Source of the DNA: Bacillota bacterium
GTDB taxonomy: Bacteria > Bacillota > Clostridia > Oscillospirales > Ethanoligenentaceae
NCBI GenBank assembly: GCA_023391835.1
Contig: JAEWAE010000048.1
Span: forward strand, 1 to 64,000
DNA: 64,000 bases
Direction of reading: 5' to 3'
Shown: positions 24,961 to 33,784 of the stretch, one piece after another
Layout of the letters: the number at the start of each line of letters is the position of its first letter
Numbering within the stretch: position 1 is the stretch's first letter
The notes under the pieces: generated by a model
What the model saw: only the letters and a program-made list of their open reading frames with translations
Databases searched by the model: none
Told to the model about the DNA's origin: nothing
Position numbers and translations under genes: made by a program

Positions 24961-25226
24961 CCGTCCCCTCGTGCCCGGAAGATAAGGACGAGGGGCATTT
25001 TACCGTCCAAACCATCGAGGAAAAGATCGTGCGCGATTACACCGGGTACGATTTTGACCGGATGCAGGAGCTGAGCGCGTTGGAATTCTGGTTCCTGCTC
25101 CGGGAGGCCTCGATATTTAACCGCATGCAGACGCCGGAAGGCCGGGAGCACCTGGAAAAGTGCTGGAGCTACGAACAGACCGAGCCAGACCGGAAAGCAT
25201 TGCGGAAGTATTTCGGAAAGGGCTGA
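24957..25226 (+). CDS. Frameshift extension of the tail assembly chaperone (gpT-like)
   Basis: Read in the -1 frame after the slippery heptamer. The extension adds about 89 residues (beginning LTVPSCPEDKD) to give a fusion of about 190. The region ALEFWFLLREASIFNR is typical of the second tail chaperone domain. An ATG exists at 24933 in this frame but has no ribosome site. The fused form binds the tape measure during tail assembly. Confidence 0.82.
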   Translation: MTVPSCPEDKDEGHFTVQTIEEKIVRDYTGYDFDRMQELSALEFWFLLREASIFNRMQTPEGREHLEKCWSYEQTEPDRKALRKYFGKG

Positions 25227-25230
25227 CCCG

Positions 25231-25254
25231 TTCCCTTCACCACCGTGGAGGGAA
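25231..25254 (+). other. Hairpin before the tape-measure gene
   Basis: Ten-base-pair stem (TTCCCTTCAC and GTGGAGGGAA, one wobble pair) with a four-base loop. Six T occur ten bases later, so it is at most a weak terminator; it may adjust tape-measure expression. Confidence 0.45.
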
Positions 25255-25291
25255 TGCGTGAGCTCTTTTTTATTTGCGTGAGGTGAATGAT

Positions 25292-28200
25292 ATGGCCAAC
25301 AACATCAAGGGTATCACCGTCCAGATCGGTGGCGACACCGGCCCGCTGAATCAGGCACTGAGCGGCATCGACGGCCCGGCCCGGAAAGTATCCGCCGAAC
25401 TGACAGAGGTCAACCGGCAGCTCAAATACGATCCGAAGAACACGGAGTTGCTGACGCAGAAGCAGGATCTGCTCGCCCAGAGCGCGGAATTGCTCAGCAA
25501 GCGGCAGGCGGTATTGAAAGACGCTGTCGCCCAGGCACAGGCGCAATTTGAGAAAGGCGACCTCGGCGCCGACAAGGTCCGGGCGGTTGAGCGCGAATAC
25601 CAGAAAGTCACCAGTCAGCTCAAAGGCGTCGAAGATGAAATGAACGGCGTCCAGCAAAAAGCCGGTACGCTGGGCGAAAAGATCAAGTCGGCCTTTTCGT
25701 CGGCGGGCAGTGCCATCAAAGAAAATATCGGCAAGGTCGCGGGGATGGCCCTCGGTGGTGCGGCGGCCGGACTGGCCTCTTTTGCCAAGCAGGGCATCGA
25801 GCTGGCCACAAACCTCACTGAAGTCCAGAACGTGGTCGAGACGACATTCGGCAAAAGCACGGCCTCCGTCAATAAGTTCGCGGAGAGTGCCGGAAAGTCG
25901 TTTGGCATCTCACAGCTGGACGCCGAGAAGTACACGTCCACGATCGGCGCCATGTTCAAGTCCATGGGGCTCGGCTCTCAGGACGTGGTCAACATGTCCG
26001 AAAAAATGACCGGGCTGGCCGGTGACATGGCATCGTTCTACAACCTGGACCCGTCGGAAGCATTCGAGAAGATACGGTCCGGCATATCCGGCGAGACGGA
26101 GCCCCTCAAACAGCTCGGCATCAACATGGACGTGGCCAATCTGTCGGCCTTTGCCATGTCGCAGGGCATCACCACCGCCTACGATAAGATGTCACAGTCT
26201 CAGCAGGTGCAGCTCCGCTATAATTATCTGCTGTCCGTCACAAAGGACGCACAGGGCGACTATGCCAAAACGGCGAACAGCGCGGCCAACCAGCAGCGCA
26301 CTCTCAAAATGGAAATGGAGGACATGAGCGCAAAGGTCGGCACGGCGCTGCTGCCGGTGCTCAATCAGGTCCTTTCGCTGGCGCAGTCGGTGCTGCAGCC
26401 GGTCAGCGATTTCGTCACCAAGCATCCGCAGCTCTCCGCCGCCATTACCGGGCTTATCATCGTGATCGGCGGGCTCGTCGGAGGCATGACCATGCTCAGT
26501 GGGATCATGCCGTTTCTGACAGCCATGTTCCCCGCCCTGGGCGGCGCAGCCGGCGTGGCATCAGTCGGTATCAACATGGCCATGCTGCCGGTGATAGCCA
26601 TCACAGCGGGCATAGTGGGACTGATCGCCATTATCGTGCTGGCCGTCACTCATTTCAAGCAGATCAAAGAGACAGCCCAGGCCGCCGGAAATGGAATTAA
26701 AGGCGCCTTCACGGGGCTCGGCGAGTGGTTCTCTGGAATCGGAAACAGCATAAAGTCCGCCTTCACGAACCTGTGGAACTGGCTGAAATCGTTCTTTACC
26801 CAGTGGGGGCCGCTGATTCTCACGGCAATCGCGCCGGTGCTTGGCGTACCGCTTCTGATTATTCAGCACTGGGGACAGATCAAGACATTCTTTGCGGGTC
26901 TGTGGAGCGGCATCGGAGATTCTGCATCATCTGCCGTAAATTCAATTCAAACGGTTTTTTCCAGCGTGGGAAATGGGGTAAAAAGCACTGTCGGGAAAGC
27001 AATCGGTTCAATCAAGGATGATTTCCAAGCGTTTCACGAAAGCTGGGAAAACGGCTTTGGCCTCATGCAGACACCGTTCGAAACGCTTTTTGCCGCCGTC
27101 GCGGCTATCGGTCGTGAAATGTTCAACTTTTTCCGTAATATTTTTACCGGAATAGAAAGTGCAGTAGCCGGGCCGATCAACAGTATGGTTGCTGCGGCCA
27201 AAAAAGTCGTTACAGGCATCAAGCAGGTGTTCAGCGGCTTTGCCACGCTGCTCAAGGATATTTTCGTGGGTCCGTGGCTGTTGATCGCCGATCTGATCAG
27301 CACAATATGGACACACAATTGGACGCAGTTGCGGCAGGACACAACGAAGCTCCTGACGCAGATGTCCACTGCGGTGCATACTATTCTGCAAGGCTTCTAC
27401 AACATATTTGTTGGAATCTTCAACATGCTAAAATCCTATGTCATTCTGGTCGTAACCGCTATTGTGGCGGTCCCGACATCCATTTTTAGAGCCGGCGTGG
27501 CATTATTCAAAGAAATCTGGATGGATTTTTCAGACCAACTGAAAGCCATCTGGAATGGCATAAAAACCGCCGCCACCACAACGTTCAATGCACTCCTAAA
27601 CTTTTTCAATAGCGTCGGAAGTGGCATTGTGGCGGCGTGGAATGCGGTTGTGGCGTTCTTTGCCGGCTTGCCGGGCACGTTCACGGCTATCATGAACTCA
27701 GTCGGTAACGGAATTCGGAATGTCTGGAACGGGCTGATTAGTTTCTTTGCAAGTCTGCCGGGCACCATCGGCGGAATCATGAGCTCCGTCGGTTCATGGG
27801 TACGAAGCGTGTGGGACGGTTTGGTGGGATTTGTCGGATCGATCCCCGGCCGGTTCATGGCTGGGCTTTCCGGACTCGGCAGCGCGATCCGTGGAGCCTT
27901 TGACGATGCCATCAGCTTTATAAAGGGTTTGCCGGGTGAGGCTCTCCAATGGGGCAAGGATATCATCAACGGTATTGTGAATGGTATTAAGTCGGCCGCC
28001 CATGCCGTGGGCGATGCGGTGAATGGAGTGGCACAGAATATCCGGAGCTTCTTGCATTTTTCCGAGCCGGATACCGGTCCATTGAAAGGCTTCCACAGCT
28101 GGTGGAAAGACATGATGTACGGCATGGCCGACGATATCAGCAGCCACCTTGACCCCGTGCGCAACGCCGTGAAGGGAGTGGCGACAACGCTGGCCGGAAA

Positions 28201-28402
28201 TGTCAGCGGGCAGACCTCTGGACTACTTACGACGCCCGCTGCCGCGCTGACCGGGCAGTACGCTACCTATTCAACCTCCAACAGCATGACAAACGCGCCA
28301 GTCAGCATTGTAAACTTCAACGGATCTTATGGAGTACAGAGCAGAGGCGATGTCGATTATATGATGAACCAAGCGGCAATCCGTATCAATCGAAAGAAGT
28401 GA
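25292..28402 (+). CDS. Tape measure protein
   Basis: A 1,036-residue protein that sets tail length. It starts at ATG 25292 behind GAGGTGA. The N-terminus carries IKGITVQIGGDTGPLNQAL followed by coiled coil to about residue 130. Hydrophobic membrane-like segments lie around 380-450 and 490-530, and Trp/Phe-spaced repeats (WNGLISFFASLPG type) around 770-870. No peptidase or lysozyme motif is evident. Transcribed with the Dit-like gene. Confidence 0.95.
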   Translation: MANNIKGITVQIGGDTGPLNQALSGIDGPARKVSAELTEVNRQLKYDPKNTELLTQKQDLLAQSAELLSKRQAVLKDAVAQAQAQFEKGDLGADKVRAVEREYQKVTSQLKGVEDEMNGVQQKAGTLGEKIKSAFSSAGSAIKENIGKVAGMALGGAAAGLASFAKQGIELATNLTEVQNVVETTFGKSTASVNKFAESAGKSFGISQLDAEKYTSTIGAMFKSMGLGSQDVVNMSEKMTGLAGDMASFYNLDPSEAFEKIRSGISGETEPLKQLGINMDVANLSAFAMSQGITTAYDKMSQSQQVQLRYNYLLSVTKDAQGDYAKTANSAANQQRTLKMEMEDMSAKVGTALLPVLNQVLSLAQSVLQPVSDFVTKHPQLSAAITGLIIVIGGLVGGMTMLSGIMPFLTAMFPALGGAAGVASVGINMAMLPVIAITAGIVGLIAIIVLAVTHFKQIKETAQAAGNGIKGAFTGLGEWFSGIGNSIKSAFTNLWNWLKSFFTQWGPLILTAIAPVLGVPLLIIQHWGQIKTFFAGLWSGIGDSASSAVNSIQTVFSSVGNGVKSTVGKAIGSIKDDFQAFHESWENGFGLMQTPFETLFAAVAAIGREMFNFFRNIFTGIESAVAGPINSMVAAAKKVVTGIKQVFSGFATLLKDIFVGPWLLIADLISTIWTHNWTQLRQDTTKLLTQMSTAVHTILQGFYNIFVGIFNMLKSYVILVVTAIVAVPTSIFRAGVALFKEIWMDFSDQLKAIWNGIKTAATTTFNALLNFFNSVGSGIVAAWNAVVAFFAGLPGTFTAIMNSVGNGIRNVWNGLISFFASLPGTIGGIMSSVGSWVRSVWDGLVGFVGSIPGRFMAGLSGLGSAIRGAFDDAISFIKGLPGEALQWGKDIINGIVNGIKSAAHAVGDAVNGVAQNIRSFLHFSEPDTGPLKGFHSWWKDMMYGMADDISSHLDPVRNAVKGVATTLAGNVSGQTSGLLTTPAAALTGQYATYSTSNSMTNAPVSIVNFNGSYGVQSRGDVDYMMNQAAIRINRKK

Positions 28403-28406
28403 TCTC

Positions 28407-30176
28407 ATGACCATCAACGGTACAGACATCACGCAGTTTCACGCGATCCTGCTGTCCAAGCATATCCAGCCGGCCACAGTTACGACCTATACCGACTGGC
28501 TGCGGCAGGGGCTGAGTCCGCTGAACTATGGATGCAAAGAGACATTCAAGATCATCAAGCTCACGATCTATCTGGAGGATGCAAACGAGGACGCCGTGGC
28601 GGACGATATCTCTAATCTCATGACGGCATTGAAGTCCTGCACCCTAAAATTCGACGATCTGTCCAAGTATTTCGACTGTACGATTGCCGACTCACTCTCC
28701 GACCCGGATACGATGATTGCCCCGGGCATCCATCAGCTGGATGTAACCCTCAACAGCTCCTACGCCTACCTGCCCGCCGTGACTGTCGCACTCTCAACCG
28801 TCACCCAAGCTGTCACCAACGGCAATTTTGCCGGCGGGATTACCGGCTGGAACAGTTCAGGCAGTAATTCCGCCGTATTATCCCCAAACGTCTATACGAC
28901 CACTGCCACGGGCAGCAGCTCCTCGTTTTATGTGGCACAGAGCCTAGACACATCCACGCACGGCAAACGATATTTCCTGCGGGCGCGTGTGCGGATTACC
29001 ACGGATACCAGCCACTTAACTGAGCTACGGCTGCAACTGTGGGATGGTGCCAGCGCTTTGGTTGCCAAGAGCATTACCGGTGTGCAATCTGGTACATGGT
29101 ATGACCTCTATGGGGTTGTGGATACAAGCAGTGCCTCCACGTCGGTCGGAAATATAGCTGCTTTTGCGGCTTACGATTCGGCAGCCAACGCAGCCGGGGC
29201 AGTAATGGAGATTGACGGCACCGATAATCATGGCGTTGTTTTGATCGACATGGGCACCGCTGCCAACCCTACCCCCGACTATAGCCTCACGGCCGACAAG
29301 ATGGCCGCCAAATATACGGACTATTTCGAGGGGACGGTGCCCCGGCCGTTTACGGTCCAGGGCAATCTACCGTCCCCCGCCGTCGTAACGCTCACGCCCG
29401 CGCAGGACGTCGGTGCGGTGACGCTCACTGGCCTGTCAAAGGGCCCGATCAAGGTGTCCAACCTGCACGCGGGCGCCCCGGTCACCATTGACGGCGAGGC
29501 ATGCACGGTCACGGAGCCGGACCTCGACACGGTTATGACCACGGCAATGGGCTCCGGCAAGTGGATGATGCGCAAGTACCAGGCACCTAATCTGATGTCG
29601 CCGGACACGGCTGACCCTGAGATCGCGCCGACGTTGGGCATCATCCCGGCCGATAGCGCCTATACGCAGCAGCTCGTCAGCGACGCGGCCGACCTGTATC
29701 ACAATAAGGGCGGCTATGATTATGTTGGCCACCTCAAGACGGCCGTGTATGTGGCGTCGGCTAAGACTGTGATGCTGCAGATGTACCATGACGACGGTGC
29801 GGCCGTCTATCTCAATAATGCACAGGTCTACAGCTGCGCCCATGTGATGGCGCCGGACGCCATTGATCCGAGTTGGCGCACGCATGCCTCGGTCACGCTC
29901 AACCTCACGGCCGGCTGGAACCGCATTGATATCATCTGGATACAGCATTACGGCGGCGACGGCATCTGGGACGTGAGTCCTACGTTCTCGTCCGCAGTCT
30001 CCCAGCTCAATGCCTACTACGCCCGGGACGCCAGCCCGACCGGCACCGTCAACAAATTTCCCGACACTGACATGTGGCAGTTTCCCACGCTGCAGCCCGG
30101 GGACCAGACTGTGACCACCGATACGCCGCTGGCAACCTGCGGCGTGGACATTCAGTATCACCCGAAATTCTTATAA
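28407..30176 (+). CDS. Distal tail (Dit-like) protein with carbohydrate-binding and PA14-like domains
   Basis: A 589-residue protein. Residues 1-130 fit a Dit-like N-terminal domain (MTINGTDITQFHAILLSKHI). Residues about 140-280 resemble a CBM jelly roll (NGNFAGGITGWNSSG, then a long strand-rich stretch). Residues about 425-545 resemble PA14 (VMLQMYHDDGAAVYLNNAQV and LTAGWNRIDIIWIQHY). It may combine baseplate hub and glycan binding in one chain. It is the last tail gene before the terminator; no Tal, lysin or fibre gene follows. Confidence 0.8.
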   Translation: MTINGTDITQFHAILLSKHIQPATVTTYTDWLRQGLSPLNYGCKETFKIIKLTIYLEDANEDAVADDISNLMTALKSCTLKFDDLSKYFDCTIADSLSDPDTMIAPGIHQLDVTLNSSYAYLPAVTVALSTVTQAVTNGNFAGGITGWNSSGSNSAVLSPNVYTTTATGSSSSFYVAQSLDTSTHGKRYFLRARVRITTDTSHLTELRLQLWDGASALVAKSITGVQSGTWYDLYGVVDTSSASTSVGNIAAFAAYDSAANAAGAVMEIDGTDNHGVVLIDMGTAANPTPDYSLTADKMAAKYTDYFEGTVPRPFTVQGNLPSPAVVTLTPAQDVGAVTLTGLSKGPIKVSNLHAGAPVTIDGEACTVTEPDLDTVMTTAMGSGKWMMRKYQAPNLMSPDTADPEIAPTLGIIPADSAYTQQLVSDAADLYHNKGGYDYVGHLKTAVYVASAKTVMLQMYHDDGAAVYLNNAQVYSCAHVMAPDAIDPSWRTHASVTLNLTAGWNRIDIIWIQHYGGDGIWDVSPTFSSAVSQLNAYYARDASPTGTVNKFPDTDMWQFPTLQPGDQTVTTDTPLATCGVDIQYHPKFL

Positions 30177-30188
30177 GCAGACAGTGCA

Positions 30189-30224
30189 AAGCCCGAGCCC
30201 ACCCGAAAGGATAGGCTCGGGCTT
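30189..30224 (+). terminator. Terminator of the late operon
   Basis: Perfect eleven-base-pair stem (AAGCCCGAGCC and GGCTCGGGCTT) thirteen bases after the Dit-like stop, followed by ATTGCATTTTC. Confidence 0.85.
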
Positions 30225-30456
30225 ATTGCATTTTCATCACTAAAAGAGTTAAAACTGCGGAAGAATGATCCATCCTATAAGAAAAGCAAAAAGGAACCGA
30301 ATAATCGATTCCTTCTTACTAATATACCCACGCCTAACATAATCAGAACCAAGCCGAAATTCTGCCTTTGTTGATCAATGGGCATATTTATGAGAACCCC
30401 AATAAATTGGGTCGCTCTCGATAATACGAGAGCATATGTAAGATGAATTTATCTTA
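30225..30456. other. AT-rich gap with small hairpins
   Basis: No gene seen. Hairpins occur at about 30291-30314, 30397-30412 (CCCAAT/ATTGGG) and 30414-30433 (GCTCTCG/CGAGAGC). A last one (AAGAT/ATCTT) is followed by TTTTTT near 30440-30467. This is where lysis genes would be expected in a complete phage. Confidence 0.5.
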
Positions 30457-31008
30457 TCACTTTTTTGAGCATGTGTCAATGCGTATATAATAAACATCAA
30501 GCTCCCTTTTTATAGCTGTTATTATATTATTCCAACTGTCGATATCCGTGCGTACAAAATCCAGCTTCTTACCCAATCTTCTTTTTGATATGCACCTAAG
30601 CTGTTCAACCAGAACAATTCCCTTCACCGAGCAATCGGAGCTGAGTTTGGAAATTTCCACGTGGGTGGGGAGAAATGCTTTTATTTCATCCGTGATAGGC
30701 GCTACAATTGTGGTAGAGCTGTGGATATTTCCCTTTTCATTTTGCAATATCATTGCAGGACGGCACTTATCCTGTTCGCTGCCAATATTGTAGCCAAAAC
30801 AGCAATTGTAAATCTCACCTTTTTTCACTATAAATTTATCCGAGTGGTTTCTATAACGGAATTTGTACTTAGATTCAAACCACTGAACAAAGTCATTTAC
30901 GTTCCCAACAAAGCATGAGCTATGTCGTTGGGCATCCTCAACGATCATCTCCATAGTCCTAATGATTGCATCGTGAGAAGGTTTCAAATCTTGGCGATCA
31001 ACTGCCAT
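30457..31008 (-). CDS. PemK/MazF-family protein with N-terminal extension
   Basis: A 183-residue protein. Residues 65-183 match the MazF/PemK endoribonuclease fold: KKGEIYNCCFGYNIGSEQDK, then RPAMILQNEKGN, then VLVEQLRCISKRRLGKKLD. The first 60 residues are an extra helical domain. No separate antitoxin is next to it; the extension may be the regulator. GGGAGG precedes the ATG and a promoter (TTTACT, 17 bp, TAGAAT at 31041-31069) is upstream. It sits between late genes and attR, reads toward them, and is AT-rich: a typical lysogenic cargo gene. Confidence 0.8.
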   Translation of the reverse strand: MAVDRQDLKPSHDAIIRTMEMIVEDAQRHSSCFVGNVNDFVQWFESKYKFRYRNHSDKFIVKKGEIYNCCFGYNIGSEQDKCRPAMILQNEKGNIHSSTTIVAPITDEIKAFLPTHVEISKLSSDCSVKGIVLVEQLRCISKRRLGKKLDFVRTDIDSWNNIITAIKRELDVYYIRIDTCSKK

Positions 31009-31153
31009 AGCTTTTCCTCCCGATTGTTGACTATGAAGTTATTCTACGACAACATTCGGCCAAAGTAAACAAGGATTCATCAGAATATTAGGAATTTGTT
31101 AACTCCGCAAAGATTGAAATGTGGCATCATTAATTAGTGAAATTTATTTTGTT

Positions 31154-31172
31154 TGTACACCGCATGTACACC
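31154..31172. promoter_or_regulatory. Candidate integrase arm-type sites, right pair
   Basis: TGTACACC at 31154-31161 and 31165-31172, 25 bases before the attR core. Counterpart of the pair at 506-525. Confidence 0.5.
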
Positions 31173-31196
31173 TGCGCCATATATTTCCATCTATGT

Positions 31197-31287
31197 AAAA
31201 GGAAAACCCGCACGGATGCAGCATCCATGCGGGTTTGTTTGGTGGGCGCTAAGGAACTCGAATCCCTGACCCTTCGCACGTCAAGCG
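31197..31287. repeat. attR: 91-bp direct repeat
   Basis: Perfect copy of 332-422. It supplies the 3' half of the restored tRNA-Val and its terminator, so the phage carries enough host-like sequence to keep the tRNA functional after integration. Confidence 0.95.
31199..31237 (-). terminator. Terminator of tRNA-Val
   Basis: On the minus strand, AAACCCGCATGGATGC pairs with GCATCCGTGCGGGTTTT just after the CCA end. The same hairpin is present in attL. Confidence 0.85.
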
Positions 31288-31315
31288 AATGCTCTACCAG
31301 CTGAGCTAAGCGCCC
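31240..31315 (-). tRNA. tRNA-Val (GAC)
   Basis: A 76-nt gene with encoded CCA (31240-31242). The seven-base-pair acceptor stem is GGGCGCT/AGCGCCC. The anticodon stem TTCGC/GCGAA holds the loop TTGACGT, giving anticodon GAC. The 3' half is phage-derived through integration. A promoter lies upstream on the minus strand (TTGCAA 31358-31363, 17 bp, TATAAT 31335-31340). Confidence 0.97.
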
Positions 31316-31400
31316 ATTTTTGACGGCGTGTGTTATTATACTATATTTTCACCGTGATTGCAAGGGCAAAATCCTTTTTTCGGCTGATTTTTCCTCAAAT

Positions 31401-31434
31401 AAAAAACGGGGTGGTTTCCGCGGAAACCGCCCCG
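31401..31434 (-). terminator. Terminator of the QueG-like gene
   Basis: Stem GGGGCGGTTTC / GAAACCACCCC (one mismatch) followed by six T on the minus strand, 11 bases after the stop codon. Confidence 0.85.
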
Positions 31435-31444
31435 AACCAAAAAG

Positions 31445-32182
31445 TCAGGTATGGACGGCTTGCACAGAGGCCGGATGCGCCAGGGTGGCCAGAGCCGCCC
31501 GCACATACTGCTGCGTATAGGGGCATACGGCTCGACATATGCCACAGAGATTTTCCGCGATGCCGACTGTGTCGGAACGCTCCCTCTCCATATGGCGGCA
31601 GCCGAATGCATTGAAAAATTCGTCACGGTCGGATTCGCTGTTCCAGTTGCGGCCGGAAATAGCCTGGGCCGGGCAGGCCTTCTGACATTCCCGGCAACTG
31701 CCGCAGTGCGAAGCCGTAACGGGAGTGTCATAAGTCAGCGGCGCATCCGTCAGCACGCTGGTCAGACGTAAAGCCGCGCCAAAATCAGTAGTGATCAGGC
31801 GGTTACAGTTGCCGATCCAGCCGAAGCCGGCGCGGGTGGCCAGCAGCTTATGGGGTACTGCCGTCCGCAATGTGCGGGCGTCCTCCCGCAGCGTATCCCG
31901 GGTGCGAGCAAACGCATGAAAACCACTGTTTCGGAGAAGCGCCTCCACCGAGCGGGCCATTTCATCCAAACGGCCGTTCACCCGGCGAAACTCGTCGGAA
32001 TAGGCCTGTGTGGGCCCATCTTCCAGCCCCTGCAGCGCAGCCGGCGACAGAGCCATGCCGATGACCACGGCGGAGGGGAAGCCCCTGCGTCTCAGACTCC
32101 CGATATCCGACAGACAGGCATACCCCACTTTTGAAGCGCCCTGCTTCAAAAGCTCCACGCGGATTTCCCGACTCAAATCCAT
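31445..32182 (-). CDS. QueG-like double 4Fe-4S cluster protein
   Basis: A 245-residue protein. The C-terminal part has two cluster motifs (CGSCRECQKACP and CGICRAVCPY) as in epoxyqueuosine reductase QueG. It is over 100 residues shorter than canonical QueG, with no HEAT-repeat tail, and the N-terminal cobalamin-binding part is divergent. It may be a QueG paralogue with another redox role. GGGAGG precedes the ATG at 32182. It has its own terminator. Confidence 0.75.
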   Translation of the reverse strand: MDLSREIRVELLKQGASKVGYACLSDIGSLRRRGFPSAVVIGMALSPAALQGLEDGPTQAYSDEFRRVNGRLDEMARSVEALLRNSGFHAFARTRDTLREDARTLRTAVPHKLLATRAGFGWIGNCNRLITTDFGAALRLTSVLTDAPLTYDTPVTASHCGSCRECQKACPAQAISGRNWNSESDRDEFFNAFGCRHMERERSDTVGIAENLCGICRAVCPYTQQYVRAALATLAHPASVQAVHT

Positions 32183-32316
32183 TTCGAAAGCCTCCCATGC
32201 TTTCGCCCGCCGACGGCCCGAAACCGCCCGGACGCCGATTGATCCGGATAGGAAAAGCGCACAAAAATCACTGGATTTTCAATTTCAATTCTAATGCGTA
32301 TCACGATAAAATGCAA

Positions 32317-32348
32317 GAAAAAAGCCGTCGGATTTGGTCCGACGGCTT
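32317..32348 (-). terminator. Terminator of the cysE-cysS operon
   Basis: Perfect stem AAGCCGTCGGA / TCCGACGGCTT with a five-base loop, followed by T residues on the minus strand. Confidence 0.9.
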
Positions 32349-32368
32349 GGAAATATTCGGTGTGCTTT

Positions 32369-33784
32369 TTAGTGATTCTGACCGACTCGCGTCCACTGCA
32401 CTCCCTGCGGCGTGTCCTTCAGCTCGATGCCGCGGCCGCGCAGCTCGTCGCGGATGGAATCCGCCAGCTTGAAATCCCGCGCCTTGCGGGCCTGCTGCCG
32501 CTTTTCGACGAGCCCGCGGATCTGCTCTTCCTCCGGGTCCTCGCCGTTGCCCCGCTGATAGAGGATGCCCAGCACGCCGCAGAGCTCGTCGAACTCTTTG
32601 GCGGCGGCCTGCATCACCTTGCGGGAGGCGGTGCCGTCGGCCACGGCGGTGTTGATATCCCGCGTCAGCTCAAAGAGGGCGGCCAAGGCATCCGCCGTAT
32701 TCAGGTCGTCGTCCATGACTTCGATAAACTGTGCCCGCCGCTTGGCAAACCCCGCGATCACGGAGTCGTCACCGGCGGATTCCTCCGGGCAGGGCTTCGC
32801 CAGCAGGAAATCCAGGTTATCCCGGCAGTTGGTCAGGCGGGCGATAGAGGTCTGAGCCTGCTCGATCATATCCACGCTGTAATTGATGGGGCTGCGGTAC
32901 TGCGCCGACAGCATCAGCATTCGGATCGGCTCGTAGCCGTATTTTTGGGCCACATCCCGCACCGTGAAGAAATTATGCAGCGACTTGGACATTTTGCGGT
33001 TATCCACGTTGATATAACCGTTGTGCATCCAGTAATGGGCGAAGGGCGCGTCGTTGGCGCACTCGCTCTGGGCTATCTCATTTTCGTGGTGGGGGAAAAT
33101 CAGGTCCTGCCCGCCGCCGTGGATGTCGATGGTCTGGCCCAGATAGCGCCCCGCCATGGCCGAGCACTCGATGTGCCAGCCCGGCCGGCCCTTGCCCCAG
33201 GGTGAATCCCACGAGGGTTCGCCCGGTTTGGCCGTCTTCCAGAGGGTAAAATCCATTGGGGCTTCCTTGACGTCGTTGACCTCGATGCGAGCGCCGGCTT
33301 CCAAATCGTCAAGCGGCTGATGCGAGAGCTTGCCGTACCCCGCGTCGGCATGGGTGCGGAAATATACATCCCCGCCCTTCGCGTAAGCATAGCCTTTCGC
33401 CTCGAGTTTCTGAATCAGGGCGATAATGGCGTCGATATTCTGGGTGGCGCGGGGATGGACGTCGGCCTGCCGGATATTGAGCCCCCGGGCATCGGTCTCA
33501 TATTCCTTAATATATTTTTCCGCCACCTGCTGCACGGTCAGGCCTTCGTTCTGCGCGCGCATGATCATCTTGTCATCCACGTCGGTGAAATTCTGCACAT
33601 AGGTGACCTTATAGCCCCGGTATTCCAGATAGCGGCGCAGAATGTCGAAAATCACCAGCGGCCGCGCGTTGCCGACATGGATGAAATTATACACCGTCGG
33701 CCCGCAGGCGTAGATATGTGCCTCGCCGGGCACGATGGGCACGAATTCTTCTTTTTTGCGCGTCATGGTATTGTAGATTTTCAT
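32369..33784 (-). CDS. cysS: Cysteine--tRNA ligase
   Basis: A 471-residue class I synthetase that charges tRNA-Cys. It shows YACGPTVYNFIHVGNARP (zinc Cys plus the HIGH-type motif HVGN), GWHIECSAM, PHHENEIAQSE and the KMSKSLHNFF motif. Start at ATG 33784; it overlaps the cysE stop by four bases, so the two are coupled and both lie under the cysteine T-box. Confidence 0.97.
   Translation of the reverse strand: MKIYNTMTRKKEEFVPIVPGEAHIYACGPTVYNFIHVGNARPLVIFDILRRYLEYRGYKVTYVQNFTDVDDKMIMRAQNEGLTVQQVAEKYIKEYETDARGLNIRQADVHPRATQNIDAIIALIQKLEAKGYAYAKGGDVYFRTHADAGYGKLSHQPLDDLEAGARIEVNDVKEAPMDFTLWKTAKPGEPSWDSPWGKGRPGWHIECSAMAGRYLGQTIDIHGGGQDLIFPHHENEIAQSECANDAPFAHYWMHNGYINVDNRKMSKSLHNFFTVRDVAQKYGYEPIRMLMLSAQYRSPINYSVDMIEQAQTSIARLTNCRDNLDFLLAKPCPEESAGDDSVIAGFAKRRAQFIEVMDDDLNTADALAALFELTRDINTAVADGTASRKVMQAAAKEFDELCGVLGILYQRGNGEDPEEEQIRGLVEKRQQARKARDFKLADSIRDELRGRGIELKDTPQGVQWTRVGQNH

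Larger units (their letters stand above)
332..31287. mobile_element. HK97-type siphovirus prophage in tRNA-Val
   Basis: Bounded by a perfect 91-bp direct repeat (332-422 and 31197-31287) made of the 3' half of tRNA-Val and its terminator. The integrase lies next to the left repeat. Module order is integrase, conversion genes, repressor, early genes, primase-helicase, origin-like repeats, late regulators, HNH and terminase, head, tail. Head and connector genes appear complete, but no tail lysin, receptor-binding protein, holin or endolysin is visible. The DNA length from repeat to repeat is 30,865 bp, short for an autonomous siphovirus. Confidence 0.95.
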
